Below, in pieces: positions 1-8,250 of a stretch of 64,000 bases of DNA. The DNA is from Geobacter sp. FeAm09 (lineage in GTDB: Bacteria > Desulfobacterota > Desulfuromonadia > Geobacterales > Pseudopelobacteraceae): assembly GCF_008330225.1 (NCBI RefSeq), contig NZ_CP042466.1, positions 3,838,001 to 3,902,000 on the forward strand, written 5' to 3'. The stretch's first letter is position 1, and every line of letters begins with the position of its first letter. The notes under the pieces are model-generated. The model was not told the DNA's origin and did not search any database. It saw only the letters and a list, made by a program, of their open reading frames with translations. A program made the translations under genes and the position numbers.

Positions 1-49
1 GGAGGTTGTAAATGGCATTATTGGCGGTCATGTTCGAGGTAATGCGCAT
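1..49 (-). CDS. flgL: FlgL N-terminal fragment (window edge)
   Basis: Only the first 16 codons are in the window; the gene continues past base 1. The start reads MRITSNMTANNAIYNL, the typical FlgL (hook-filament junction protein 3) N-terminus that packs into the D0 coiled coil. A TAGGAG ribosome-binding site lies about eight bases before the ATG and touches the flgK stop, so flgK and flgL form one transcript. The assignment rests on this short match and on its usual place after flgK. Confidence 0.75.
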   Translation of the reverse strand, partial: MRITSNMTANNAIYNL

Positions 50-60
50 GGCGGCAGCTC

Positions 61-1455
61 CTAACGTATGAGTCCGATGACCGTGTCCATCATGTCGGTC
101 GCGGTGGTGATGATCTTGGATGACGCCTGGTAGGAACGCTGGTATTTCACCAGGTTGGTCAGTTCCTCGTCCAGCGACACCCCTGAATTGGATTCGCGCA
201 GCGTGCTCAGTTGGTTGCTGAACGCCTCGTCCTGGGCCACGGTGTTCTGGCTCGACTGCACATCCAGGCCGACCTTGCTGGCCAGGGAGTTGTAATAGCC
301 GGTGAAGGTGGAGCCCCCCATGGTGCTGGTGTCGTTGAGCAGCGCGGCCATGGCCACGGCGTTGCTGTTGTCCCCCGAGAGGGTGGCGCTCCCCGAGGCC
401 GCAATCTGGTCCGTGCTGGTGAGGGCCGGGTTGATGGCGATCGTTGCCGCGCTTGCGGCGGGGCTGAACATGGCGATGCCCGCCGCGCCGGGAGGCCCGC
501 TGATGTCGAAACCCGCCGCCTGCTGGGCATTGACCTTGGACGCAATCGTGCTCGCCAGGGCATCCACCTGGCTCAGGTAGCCGGGGATGATCGTATCGCG
601 CAGGGCAAGGGTCGCCCCCAGCGCCCCCTGGGTCGGCGTGACCGCTGCCGCGGCGGCCCCGCCGGCGGGCGTCAGGTTGACGTCGTAGAGGCCGGTGGCG
701 GCGTTGGTGGTCAGGGAGAAGGCGCCGGCCTGCTGGCCGGTCACCAGGGCGGCACCCCCGTCCGCGAACTTGATGTCCGTGGTGCCGTCGCTGTTCTCGG
801 TATAGGTGATGCCGATCTGCTTGGAAAGGTTCTGTACCAGCAGGTCCCGCTGGTCCTTCAGCTCGTTGGCGTTGCCGCTTACCAGTTGGGTCGTCTTGAT
901 CTGGCTGTTGAGCTGGGCGATATCCTTCAGGGTGGCGTTGATGCTGTCCGTCATGGAGACGAGCGAGGTATTCTGGGTGGTGATGGTGTCGTTCAGGGTC
1001 TTGCTGACGGCATGGAAGTCGTCCACCAGGATCTGGGCGCGGGTCAGGACCGCCTGGCGCTCCGCCGTGCCGCCCGGATTGAGGGTCAGGTCCTGCCAGG
1101 CCCCGAAAAATTTGGAGATGGCGTCGCCCAGGCCGTCGTTTTTGACCTCGTTGAAGCTGGGTTCGATCTGCTGCAGCACGGTGGATTTGGTCGTGTCGTA
1201 ACCGAGGGTGGTCTGGCCGGTCACCATCTGCTGTTGCAGCAGGCTGTCGTAGTACCGCTCCACGGTGGTGATGTTGACGCCGGTACCGATGGAGAAACCG
1301 TTGGACATGGTCTGGGGCGCGGTCTCCAGGACGGCCCGCTGGCGGGAATAGCCGGGCGTATTGACGTTGGCGATATTCTCACCGGTGACCTCGGTTGCTA
1401 TCTGGTAGGCGTTGAGGCCGCTCTTGCCGATCTGCATTATGGAATTAAGGCTCAT
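61..1455 (-). CDS. flgK: Flagellar hook-associated protein 1 FlgK
   Basis: FlgK forms the first hook-filament junction ring. The N-terminal rod/hook motif (ENIANVNTPGYSRQR, near residues 26-40) and the C-terminal motif (LVKYQRSYQASSKII, near residues 436-450) are the paired coiled-coil ends shared by axial proteins. At 464 residues it is shorter than enterobacterial FlgK (about 550), with an Ala/Gly-rich middle that suggests a reduced surface domain. The ATG sits directly after the flgN stop with no spacer, so translation is probably coupled to that of its chaperone gene. Confidence 0.95.
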   Translation of the reverse strand: MSLNSIMQIGKSGLNAYQIATEVTGENIANVNTPGYSRQRAVLETAPQTMSNGFSIGTGVNITTVERYYDSLLQQQMVTGQTTLGYDTTKSTVLQQIEPSFNEVKNDGLGDAISKFFGAWQDLTLNPGGTAERQAVLTRAQILVDDFHAVSKTLNDTITTQNTSLVSMTDSINATLKDIAQLNSQIKTTQLVSGNANELKDQRDLLVQNLSKQIGITYTENSDGTTDIKFADGGAALVTGQQAGAFSLTTNAATGLYDVNLTPAGGAAAAAVTPTQGALGATLALRDTIIPGYLSQVDALASTIASKVNAQQAAGFDISGPPGAAGIAMFSPAASAATIAINPALTSTDQIAASGSATLSGDNSNAVAMAALLNDTSTMGGSTFTGYYNSLASKVGLDVQSSQNTVAQDEAFSNQLSTLRESNSGVSLDEELTNLVKYQRSYQASSKIITTATDMMDTVIGLIR

Positions 1456-1938
1456 CTATGCCTCCTTGTTGATGATGGACGCGCCCGTCGGGCGCTGCTG
1501 CTGGTAGCCGCCCGATGCACCGTACACGCTCGCCTGGTTGAGGAGGCGGGTCAAAAAATTCAGCGAGGTCCCCACCGTTGCCATGAAGCGCTCCGCAATG
1601 TCCCGGTTCAGGGCGGCCCGCTCCTGCACCTGCCGGGCCGCGTCATTGAGTTCGCGGTACAGCCGTGGAATCCCCTTCTCCCGGGTTGCGGCGACCACTG
1701 CCCCCAGGGTGGCGTCCGGGCCGAGCCCGGCGGCGCGGGCGGCCGCGGCGATCGCCTGGCGCAGGGGGCCGGTATGCGCCTCGATGCGCCCCGTCAGTTC
1801 CTCCTTCAGCCGGTTCACCTCCGCCATGGCCTCCAGGTTCATGTCCCCAAGCTCGCGCGTCTCCCGCTCGAGGAGGAGCCGCAGCTCTTCGAGGAGCTGC
1901 AACTGGGTCGTGAGTATCTCGGTGAGTGTTTTATCCAT
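1456..1938 (-). CDS. flgN: FlgN-family export chaperone for FlgK/FlgL
   Basis: A 160-residue protein, mostly helical and rich in Leu, Glu and Arg, as in FlgN chaperones that hold FlgK and FlgL unfolded in the cytoplasm and deliver them to the export gate. The first 60 residues form a heptad-like helix. It lies directly upstream of its expected clients flgK and flgL. Sequence similarity within FlgN is weak, so position carries much of the call. Confidence 0.8.
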   Translation of the reverse strand: MDKTLTEILTTQLQLLEELRLLLERETRELGDMNLEAMAEVNRLKEELTGRIEAHTGPLRQAIAAAARAAGLGPDATLGAVVAATREKGIPRLYRELNDAARQVQERAALNRDIAERFMATVGTSLNFLTRLLNQASVYGASGGYQQQRPTGASIINKEA

Positions 1939-1947
1939 GGGCGCTCT

Positions 1948-2318
1948 TTATTCCCGGGTGTCCGTCTTTTTGCCCGGATTGCGGCTTTCCTGGCGGATGA
2001 TGTCCTTCTCGATGATGGGGGCGAGCCCCAGGCCGCCCCGCTTGGCTGCGGCCGCGGCATACTCCTGGTCCAGCATGGAGCGGTAGATCTCTTCGCCGTG
2101 CCCCCCCCGGTCAGCTTGTCCGTGCCGACCGTCGCCCGCATGGATTTCATCATCATGCCCACGAACAGGGCCTCGAAATCCTGGGACACCTTGCGGGCCT
2201 GTTTGAGCTGCTGCTGGCTCAGGCCGGCCGAAGCGCCGCTTGTCTGCCGCTGCAGTTGCCGCGCCTTTTCGGCGGCATTGTCGGTATCGGTTGTTATCGG
2301 GGAGATGCCGATATCCAT
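1948..2318 (-). pseudogene. flgJ: Rod-binding protein FlgJ-like, frameshifted in a G8 tract
   Basis: The first part (ATG at 2318) reads as the rod-binding FlgJ N-domain: KVSQDFEALFVGMMMKSMR is the family signature. The second part, in another frame, continues as HGEEIYRSMLDQEYAAAAA and ends at 1948 in a normal way. The switch lies at a run of eight C (2101-2108; G8 on the coding strand); one more G, or two fewer, restores about 120 residues. There is no muramidase domain, as in many non-enteric FlgJ proteins. Either a sequencing under-call or a true slippage mutation. FlgJ caps the growing rod in the periplasm. Confidence 0.8.
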
Positions 2319-2399
2319 AGCTATTCTTTCTTATCGCCACATCGGCCGCGTTCTTGAGCCTCTGCGGCTAAATAGTTTTCAGCAGGTCGGGACGGGGAC

Positions 2400-3493
2400 T
2401 CAGATAATGGACAGGTCCGCCTGCAACGCCCCGGAGGCCTTGATGGCCTGGAAGATGCCGATCAGGTCGCGGGGGGTCACCCCCAACTGGTTCAAGGCCC
2501 GCACCACATCGCCGATGCTGGCGCCCTCCGGCATAACCATCAGGCGGCGCGACTCCTCTGTCACCTTCAGTTCGGTACGGGGCACGGTCACCGTTTGGCC
2601 GCCGGTGCTGAGCGCCGTGGGTTGGGACACCTGGGGCGTCTCCCTGATCACGAGGGAAAGGTTGCCGTGGGACACCGCCACCGTGGAGATGCGCACGTTC
2701 TCTCCCATGACGATGGTGCCGGTCCGCTCGTTGAGCACCACCTTGGCCTGGGTATCGGGGCGCACCTCCAGGGTTTCCAGGGCGGCCACGAACTCCACCG
2801 GGCGGTTGGCGTACGCCTCCGGGATCCGCAGGACCACCGAGCCCGGGTCGGTGGTGGTCGCGACGGCCGAGTTGAATTTGGCGTTGATGGCCGTTTCCAC
2901 GCGGGATGCGGTGGTGAAATCCGCCTTGTGCAGATTGAGGCGCAGGGTCGTCTTGCCCGCCAGCACGTTGGGGATTTCCCGCTCCACAAGGGCGCCGCTG
3001 GGGATGCTGCCGGCCGTCGGGTGATTTTTCTGGGCGCTGGCCGCCTGGCCGCCGAAGGCAAAGGAGTTGGTCAGGATCGACCCCTGGGCCACGGCATACA
3101 CCTGGCCGTCCCCCCCCGAAGGGGCGTCATGATGAGGGTGCCGCCGGCAATGCTCTTGGCATCGCCCAGGGACGACACCATGACATCCAACTGGTTGCCC
3201 TGCTTGGTGAAGGGGGGCAGCGTTGCCGTGACCATGACCGCGGCCACGTTTTTCAGCTTGATGGAACCGACGTTGGTGGTGATCCCCATACGCTCCAGCA
3301 TATTGACGACGGACTGGAGATGGATCGAGGCCTGATCGCTGTCGCCGGAGCCGTTGAGGCCGACGACCAGGCCGTAGCCGACCAGCTGGTTCTCGCGCAC
3401 CCCTTCGAAGGCCGCAATATCCTTGATCCTGATGGCATGGGCAGTGGAAGCCAGAAACAGGGCGAGCATGGTAAGGACGACTATTGTTCTCAT
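2400..3493 (-). pseudogene. flgI: Flagellar P-ring protein FlgI, frameshifted in a G8 tract
   Basis: The N-terminal part (ATG at 3493) has a signal peptide ending near residue 20, then [20 protein letters not shown], the FlgI signature. After MTPLRGG the frame is lost at a C8 run (3110-3117). The remaining two thirds, from [10 protein letters not shown] to the stop at 2400, is intact in the next frame. One extra G in the tract restores a full protein of about 364 residues, normal for FlgI. The P ring lies in the peptidoglycan around the rod. The lesion has the same kind and direction as the one in neighbouring flgJ. Confidence 0.9.
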
Positions 3494-3519
3494 TTCACAT
3501 CACCTTTGTGCAACGGACC

Positions 3520-4194
3520 TTAGAAAGGCCAGATCTTGTCGACGATGTTCATCAGCCAGCCCGGGCTTTGCCGGTCGGAGATGATGCCCCGCCCGGAGTA
3601 GCTGATCTTTGCGTCGGAAACATAAATGGAGTTGACCACATTGTCCGGGCTGATGTCCCGCGGGCGCACGGTGCCGGTCAGGATGATCTCCTGGTCCTCG
3701 TTGTTGACCTTGACGTTTCGCCGCCCTTCGATCAGCAGGTTGCCGTTGGCAAGCACGTCGATCACCTTGGCGGAGATGGTTGCCGTCAGGTTTTCCTGGC
3801 GCGAGGTGGAACCGGAGCCGGAAAAGGTCGAATCGACGTTGGCGTTGATCAGCTGGCTCAGGTCCATGTTGCTTTTGAGGATGCCGGCCTTCTCCAGGCC
3901 CAGGAAATTGGGCATGCCCGCACTGACCGCCGAACTTCGCCCGGTGGCGGTGTTGGCCTTTTTGGATGCGCTGGCGGTTTCCGAGATGACGATGGTGATG
4001 ATGTCCCCCCGCCGGCGCGCCTTGGCATCCTCGGTGATGCCGCCCGAGGAGGCCGCCTGCCAGAGGGAGCCGCTGGAATAATCCAGGGGCGCTTTCGGAA
4101 TCTGCTCGTCGAGGCCGACCGTCCTGATCTCGGTTCTCTGCTCGGCGCAGCCCGCGCACAGCAGCATCAGAAGAAGACATATGCTCCGTTTCAT
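3520..4194 (-). CDS. flgH: Flagellar L-ring lipoprotein FlgH
   Basis: FlgH builds the outer-membrane L ring. The start chosen is the ATG at 4194, with AAAGGA eight bases upstream; a GTG 24 bases earlier has no such site. The lipobox LCAGC places the lipidated Cys at residue 16. The FlgH core is visible: ARRRGDIITIVISETASASK, then the Gly/Ser-rich stretch near GSGSTSRQE, and VRPRDISPDNVVNS. At 224 residues it has the usual length. It lies between flgA and flgI, as in other Geobacter-type clusters. Confidence 0.95.
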   Translation of the reverse strand: MKRSICLLLMLLCAGCAEQRTEIRTVGLDEQIPKAPLDYSSGSLWQAASSGGITEDAKARRRGDIITIVISETASASKKANTATGRSSAVSAGMPNFLGLEKAGILKSNMDLSQLINANVDSTFSGSGSTSRQENLTATISAKVIDVLANGNLLIEGRRNVKVNNEDQEIILTGTVRPRDISPDNVVNSIYVSDAKISYSGRGIISDRQSPGWLMNIVDKIWPF

Positions 4195-4218
4195 ACCGTA
4201 TCCTTTTTTCCCGTGCAC

Positions 4219-4941
4219 CTAAAACCCCACCTGTACCGTCGTGGCATTGATCACCTTCGCCGGGATCTCCTTGAGTGAGCTCAGGTTCTGCACCATGATG
4301 GTGTCCCCCTCCGCGCCGGCACTCCTGGCCCGGCCGGTGACGGTAATCTTCATAACCTCGTTTTCGGCCACAATGGTCACCATCTGACCGGATTTGATCA
4401 GGGGGACCTTTTCCACCTGGTCGGTGCGGATGGCGGCATTGGCCTTGATGGGCATCCTCGCCCGCCTGTCGACGACGCTGTCCAGGCTCCGGCTGTACTT
4501 GCTCCCCACCGTGGCCACATCCCGCTTCTGCAGCGTCACGTCCGCCCCGGTGATAACCGTGCCGTAGTCAAGCTGCCGCAGGGCGACCACCATATCGGCC
4601 AGCGCCTCGACCTCCACCTGGACCGGGATATTCAGCACCACGCGGTCGCGCTGCCGGGCAACCACCGCCAGGTTGGCGCTGCCCCACCCCTCCCACTGCT
4701 GCGGGGCCACCACCTCGAAATCCAGCGGCCCCTCCGGCAGGGACGGGTTGCCGTTGACGCTGATCCGCTTGATGCGGATCTCCAGCCCGAGATGGGCGGT
4801 CTTCTCCCGGATGTACCCGGACACGGCCTCGTGGACCCTGGCCTCGCCCGCCGAAACCTCCTGCCGCGCCGGGGCCGCCGTCGCCAGGGGCGGCGCCAGG
4901 AGGAGACACAAAAGGAATATGCCGATAAATCGTCGTATCAT
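4219..4941 (-). CDS. flgA: P-ring assembly chaperone FlgA
   Basis: The 240-residue precursor has a signal peptide (hydrophobic IFLLCLLLAPPLATA, residues 8-22) and is periplasmic. The C-terminal half is a SAF domain: GTVITGADVTLQKRDVA, RMPIKANAAIRTDQV, and IKSGQMVTIVAENEVMKI. These are typical of FlgA, which helps FlgI polymerise around the rod. It sits upstream of flgH and flgI, in keeping with ring assembly. Confidence 0.93.
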   Translation of the reverse strand: MIRRFIGIFLLCLLLAPPLATAAPARQEVSAGEARVHEAVSGYIREKTAHLGLEIRIKRISVNGNPSLPEGPLDFEVVAPQQWEGWGSANLAVVARQRDRVVLNIPVQVEVEALADMVVALRQLDYGTVITGADVTLQKRDVATVGSKYSRSLDSVVDRRARMPIKANAAIRTDQVEKVPLIKSGQMVTIVAENEVMKITVTGRARSAGAEGDTIMVQNLSSLKEIPAKVINATTVQVGF

Positions 4942-4991
4942 ATGTTCGTCCGGTCCTGCTCCGTCGGCGCAGCCATCAAAAAGCCGCCCGA

Positions 4992-5789
4992 TTACCTCTT
5001 CATGTTGTTGGCGGTCTGAAGCATCTCGTCGCCCGCCTGTACCGCCTTGGAATTGATTTCGTACGCCCGTTGGCCCACGATCATGTTGACCATCTCGCTC
5101 GCCACGTTGACGTTGCTCATCTCCAGGAACCCCTGGGAGATGGTGCCGATGCCGGTCTGCCCCGGGGTGCCGGTGGTGGCGTTGCCGGAGGAATCCGTCT
5201 GGAGGAACAGGTTTTTCCCCTGGGCCGAAAGCCCCGCCGGGTTGGCGAACTGGGCCAGCTGGATGTTCCCCACGTTGGTGGGGGCGGTCTGACCCGCCTG
5301 GGTCACCGACACGGTCCCGTCGTTGCCGATGCTGATCTTGGTGGCGTTGGTCGGGATGACGACCTCGGGCAGCAGCGGGTAGCCGTCGGAGGTGACGACC
5401 CGGCCCGTGCTGTCCTTCTTGAAGGCGCCGGCGCGCGAGTACGCCGTCGTGCCGTCGGGCATCTGGATCTGGAAAAAGCCGTCACCCTCGATGGCCATGT
5501 CCAGGTCGTTGCCGGTCTGGGTGAGATCGCCGGAGGTGAAGATCTTGGTGACGGCGGCAAGGCGCGTCCCGAGACCGATCTGGATGCCGGTCGGCACCTG
5601 GGTGGTGTTGGTGGACGGGGAGCCGGTCGTCTTCAGGTTCTGGTAGATCAGGTCCTGGAAATCGGCCCGGCTTTTCTTGAAGCCGGTCGTGTTGACGTTG
5701 GCCAGGTTGTTGGCAATGACGTCGATATTCGTCTGCTGGCTCTGCATACCCGAAGCGGCGGTCCAAAGCGCTCGTAACATGGTTTCCAC
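4992..5789 (-). CDS. flgG: Flagellar distal rod protein FlgG
   Basis: A 265-residue rod protein. The N-terminal motif ([21 protein letters not shown]) and the C-terminal motif ([21 protein letters not shown]) are the FlgG signature, and the central [21 protein letters not shown] is typical of the FlgE/F/G family. The family length of about 260 fits FlgG. flgF lies 31 bp upstream. Confidence 0.95.
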   Translation of the reverse strand: METMLRALWTAASGMQSQQTNIDVIANNLANVNTTGFKKSRADFQDLIYQNLKTTGSPSTNTTQVPTGIQIGLGTRLAAVTKIFTSGDLTQTGNDLDMAIEGDGFFQIQMPDGTTAYSRAGAFKKDSTGRVVTSDGYPLLPEVVIPTNATKISIGNDGTVSVTQAGQTAPTNVGNIQLAQFANPAGLSAQGKNLFLQTDSSGNATTGTPGQTGIGTISQGFLEMSNVNVASEMVNMIVGQRAYEINSKAVQAGDEMLQTANNMKR

Positions 5790-5820
5790 TCCTCTTTTCG
5801 TTTAATATTGTGAGAATTCC

Positions 5821-6558
5821 TTACAGTCTGCCCAGATCATTGGCGGCCTTGGTGGCCATGTTGTCGTAACTCAGTATCACCCGCTGGCAGGCCTCGAAGT
5901 AGCGGTTGTTTTCGATCATCTGCACCATCTCGCCGACCGTGTCCACATTGGAACCCTCCAGGTGCCCCTGGCGGATCTCCGCCTTGGCGGGCTGGGGCGC
6001 GGCGGCCTGCGCATCGGCCGGCACGAACAGCGCGCTGCCCGCTTTCGTCAGCTTATAGGGTTTGGGGAAATCCACCAGGTTCAAGGCCCCTGCCGCGGTG
6101 CCGTCCACGGTGATCTCGCCCTTGGCGTTGATGTCGACCTTGCTGCCTTTGATGGTGATTTCGCCCCCCTGCCCCAGAACCGGATAGCCGTCCGTCGTGA
6201 CCAGCGTTCCGTTCGCGGTCAGCCGAAAATTGCCCTGGCGGGTGTAGGCGGTTCCGCTGGGGGTCGAAACGGCAAAAAAACCGTCGCCGTCGAGGGCCAC
6301 GTCCAGGGTATTGCCGGTCTGGCTGACCGGACCGCTGGCGTAGTCGATGTAAACGGTCTCCTTCTGCATGATCGGGTCGGCAGTCCTGGCCTGGGGATAC
6401 GCCGGTGGCGTGGTGGCGCTGGTGACCAACCCCTCGAAGGTCATCTTGTCTTTTTTAAAGCCCGGGGTATTCACGTTGGCCAGGTTGTTGCTGATGGTGT
6501 CCATCCGCTTCATGGCCGCGATATTGCCCGAAAGCGCCGAATACATGCCACTGTTCAT
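5821..6558 (-). CDS. flgF: Flagellar proximal rod protein FlgF
   Basis: A FlgE/F/G-family rod protein of 245 residues with SGNIAAMKRMDTISNNLANV at the N-terminus and GEMVQMIENNRYFEACQRV at the C-terminus. Having Asn-Arg-Tyr-Phe-Glu rather than Gln-Arg-Ala-Tyr-Glu there separates FlgF from FlgG. It starts 12 bases after the fliA stop, so the sigma factor and rod genes are cotranscribed. Confidence 0.92.
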   Translation of the reverse strand: MNSGMYSALSGNIAAMKRMDTISNNLANVNTPGFKKDKMTFEGLVTSATTPPAYPQARTADPIMQKETVYIDYASGPVSQTGNTLDVALDGDGFFAVSTPSGTAYTRQGNFRLTANGTLVTTDGYPVLGQGGEITIKGSKVDINAKGEITVDGTAAGALNLVDFPKPYKLTKAGSALFVPADAQAAAPQPAKAEIRQGHLEGSNVDTVGEMVQMIENNRYFEACQRVILSYDNMATKAANDLGRL

Positions 6559-6570
6559 GTAAAGCCTCCT

Positions 6571-7320
6571 TTAGTCCCGGTACAGCTTCAGCTTGCTTTT
6601 CAGCCGGATCATGGCCTGGCTGAGGAGCTGCGATATGCGCGATTCGGTCAGACTCACGATCGCGCCGATTTCCTTGAGGTTCATCCCCTCGTTGTAGTAG
6701 AGCGTCACGGCCAGCCGCTCCTTGTCCGGCAGGGCCTCGATGGCACTCCCCAGCGCCTGGACCAGTTGCATCCGCATGACTTGGTGCTGCGGGCTCTTCT
6801 CCTCCTGTTCGCTCAGCACATCCGCCAGGGTGAGCGAGTTGCCCTCATCGTCCTCCCAACTGTCGTCCAGGCTGAGAAAGGTGAGCACATGCACATCGTC
6901 CAACAGGTCGAAGTATTCGTCGAGACTGATGGAAAGCGCCTTGGCCACCTCCTCGCTGGTGGGGTTCCTGCCCAGGGCGTGTTCCAGGGTCGTCACTTCC
7001 CGCTCCAGGCGCTTGTACTTCTCGCGCATGGAGCGGCTCAGAATATCGTAGGAGCGCAGTTCATCGATAATGGCCCCCCGCACGTGCTGCTCGGCAAAGG
7101 TCTTGAACAGCACCCCCCGTGCCGGGTCGAACCTGTCGGCGGCATTTATCAGGCCGATCACCGCCGCGCTCGTCAGGTCCTGGGGGTCCAGATGGGGCGG
7201 AAGCTGGGGGACGATACGCCCCACCAGATACTTGACCATGGGCATGTTTTCCATGATCAGGGTATCGCGCAGCATCGGTTCGGCCTCGGCGTAGGGGCAG
7301 TTTTGCTTGACGGCGCCCAC
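6571..7320 (-). CDS. fliA: Flagellar sigma factor sigma-28 (FliA/WhiG family)
   Basis: A 249-residue sigma-70-family protein with region 2 (LTSAAVIGLINAADRFDPARG; FAEQHVRGAIIDELRS), region 3 (NPTSEEVAKALSISLDEYF) and region 4 (ALPDKERLAVTLYYNEGMNL; LTESRISQLLSQAM). This is the FliA/WhiG layout, which directs RNA polymerase to late flagellar promoters. It lies three bases after flhG. No FlgM anti-sigma gene was found in the window, so its usual control would have to be encoded elsewhere or be absent. Confidence 0.95.
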   Translation of the reverse strand: MGAVKQNCPYAEAEPMLRDTLIMENMPMVKYLVGRIVPQLPPHLDPQDLTSAAVIGLINAADRFDPARGVLFKTFAEQHVRGAIIDELRSYDILSRSMREKYKRLEREVTTLEHALGRNPTSEEVAKALSISLDEYFDLLDDVHVLTFLSLDDSWEDDEGNSLTLADVLSEQEEKSPQHQVMRMQLVQALGSAIEALPDKERLAVTLYYNEGMNLKEIGAIVSLTESRISQLLSQAMIRLKSKLKLYRD

Positions 7321-7323
7321 GCC

Positions 7324-8250
7324 TTAACCGCCCGTAGGATTATCGAGGAACCGCCGGAAGAAAAACTGGATGTTCCCCTTGAGCCTGGTTTGACGCGTAT
7401 TTTCGATGACCCTCCTGGCCAGGGTGGTGAAGCAGCCGGCGGCCTCGGAATCGGGGAAGAGGTCGTACACCGCCTTCTGCCGCTTGACCGCCTCCACCAC
7501 CTTTTCGTCCTTGACGACGCATCCCAGGTAGTCCAGGGAGATGTCGAGAAAACGGCCGGCCACGTTGGCCAGCTTGCGGAACACCTCCAGGGCGTCCTCA
7601 CTGTCCTTGGCCATGTTGACCAGCACCTTGAAATGATGCTCCGAATACCGCGTCGCCAGGAGCTTGATCAGGGCATACACGTCGGTTATGGAGGTGGGCT
7701 CGGGAGAGACCACGACGATGATCTCCTGGGCGGCCACGGTGAAGTAGGTCACATTTTCGGAGATGCCGGCCTCGGTATCCACGATCATGATGTCGAACTG
7801 CTCCTCCAGGATGTCGAGTTCGTCCAGCAGCCTGAGCTTGTCGTGCTGGCTCAGGCTGGTGACCTCCTGGACGCCGGAGCCGGCCGGGATCACCTTGATG
7901 CCGGCCGGGCCGTCGATGATGATCTCGCTGATGCTCTTCTCGCCGTTGAGCACGTGGTTCAGGTTATAGGCGGGGGAGAGCCCCAAAAGCACATCCAGGT
8001 TTCCGAGCCCCAGGTCCGCATCGACGATCAGCACCTGTTTTCCCTGGGCGGACAGGGCCATGGCCAGGTTGGAAACCACGTTGCTCTTGCCCACGCCCCC
8101 CTTGCCGCTCGTCACCGAGATGACGCGAATGCCGCGTTCCTCGCCGGCAGCGGCCGTTTCGGAATGCTCCGCCGCGGCGTTTCTCCGGCTCTGCCGGGCC
8201 ATCTGGCGCAAGGTATCTGCCTGGTCGCCTGTTCCGGTCACCGTGCTCAT
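7324..8250 (-). CDS. flhG: MinD-like flagellar number regulator FlhG (FleN)
   Basis: A 308-residue P-loop ATPase with the deviant Walker A motif SGKGGVGKSNVVSNLA (near residues 47-62), Walker B-type strand VLIVDADLGLGNLD and switch IVDTEAGISENV. FlhG limits flagellar number and works with FlhF and the C ring. The gene overlaps the end of flhF by four bases, the usual flhF-flhG arrangement, and precedes fliA. Confidence 0.95.
   Translation of the reverse strand: MSTVTGTGDQADTLRQMARQSRRNAAAEHSETAAAGEERGIRVISVTSGKGGVGKSNVVSNLAMALSAQGKQVLIVDADLGLGNLDVLLGLSPAYNLNHVLNGEKSISEIIIDGPAGIKVIPAGSGVQEVTSLSQHDKLRLLDELDILEEQFDIMIVDTEAGISENVTYFTVAAQEIIVVVSPEPTSITDVYALIKLLATRYSEHHFKVLVNMAKDSEDALEVFRKLANVAGRFLDISLDYLGCVVKDEKVVEAVKRQKAVYDLFPDSEAAGCFTTLARRVIENTRQTRLKGNIQFFFRRFLDNPTGG

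Noticed and set aside
211-3024. A 937-codon plus-strand open frame over flgK-flgI
   Set aside because: Antisense to flagellar genes with clear family motifs; no domain seen.
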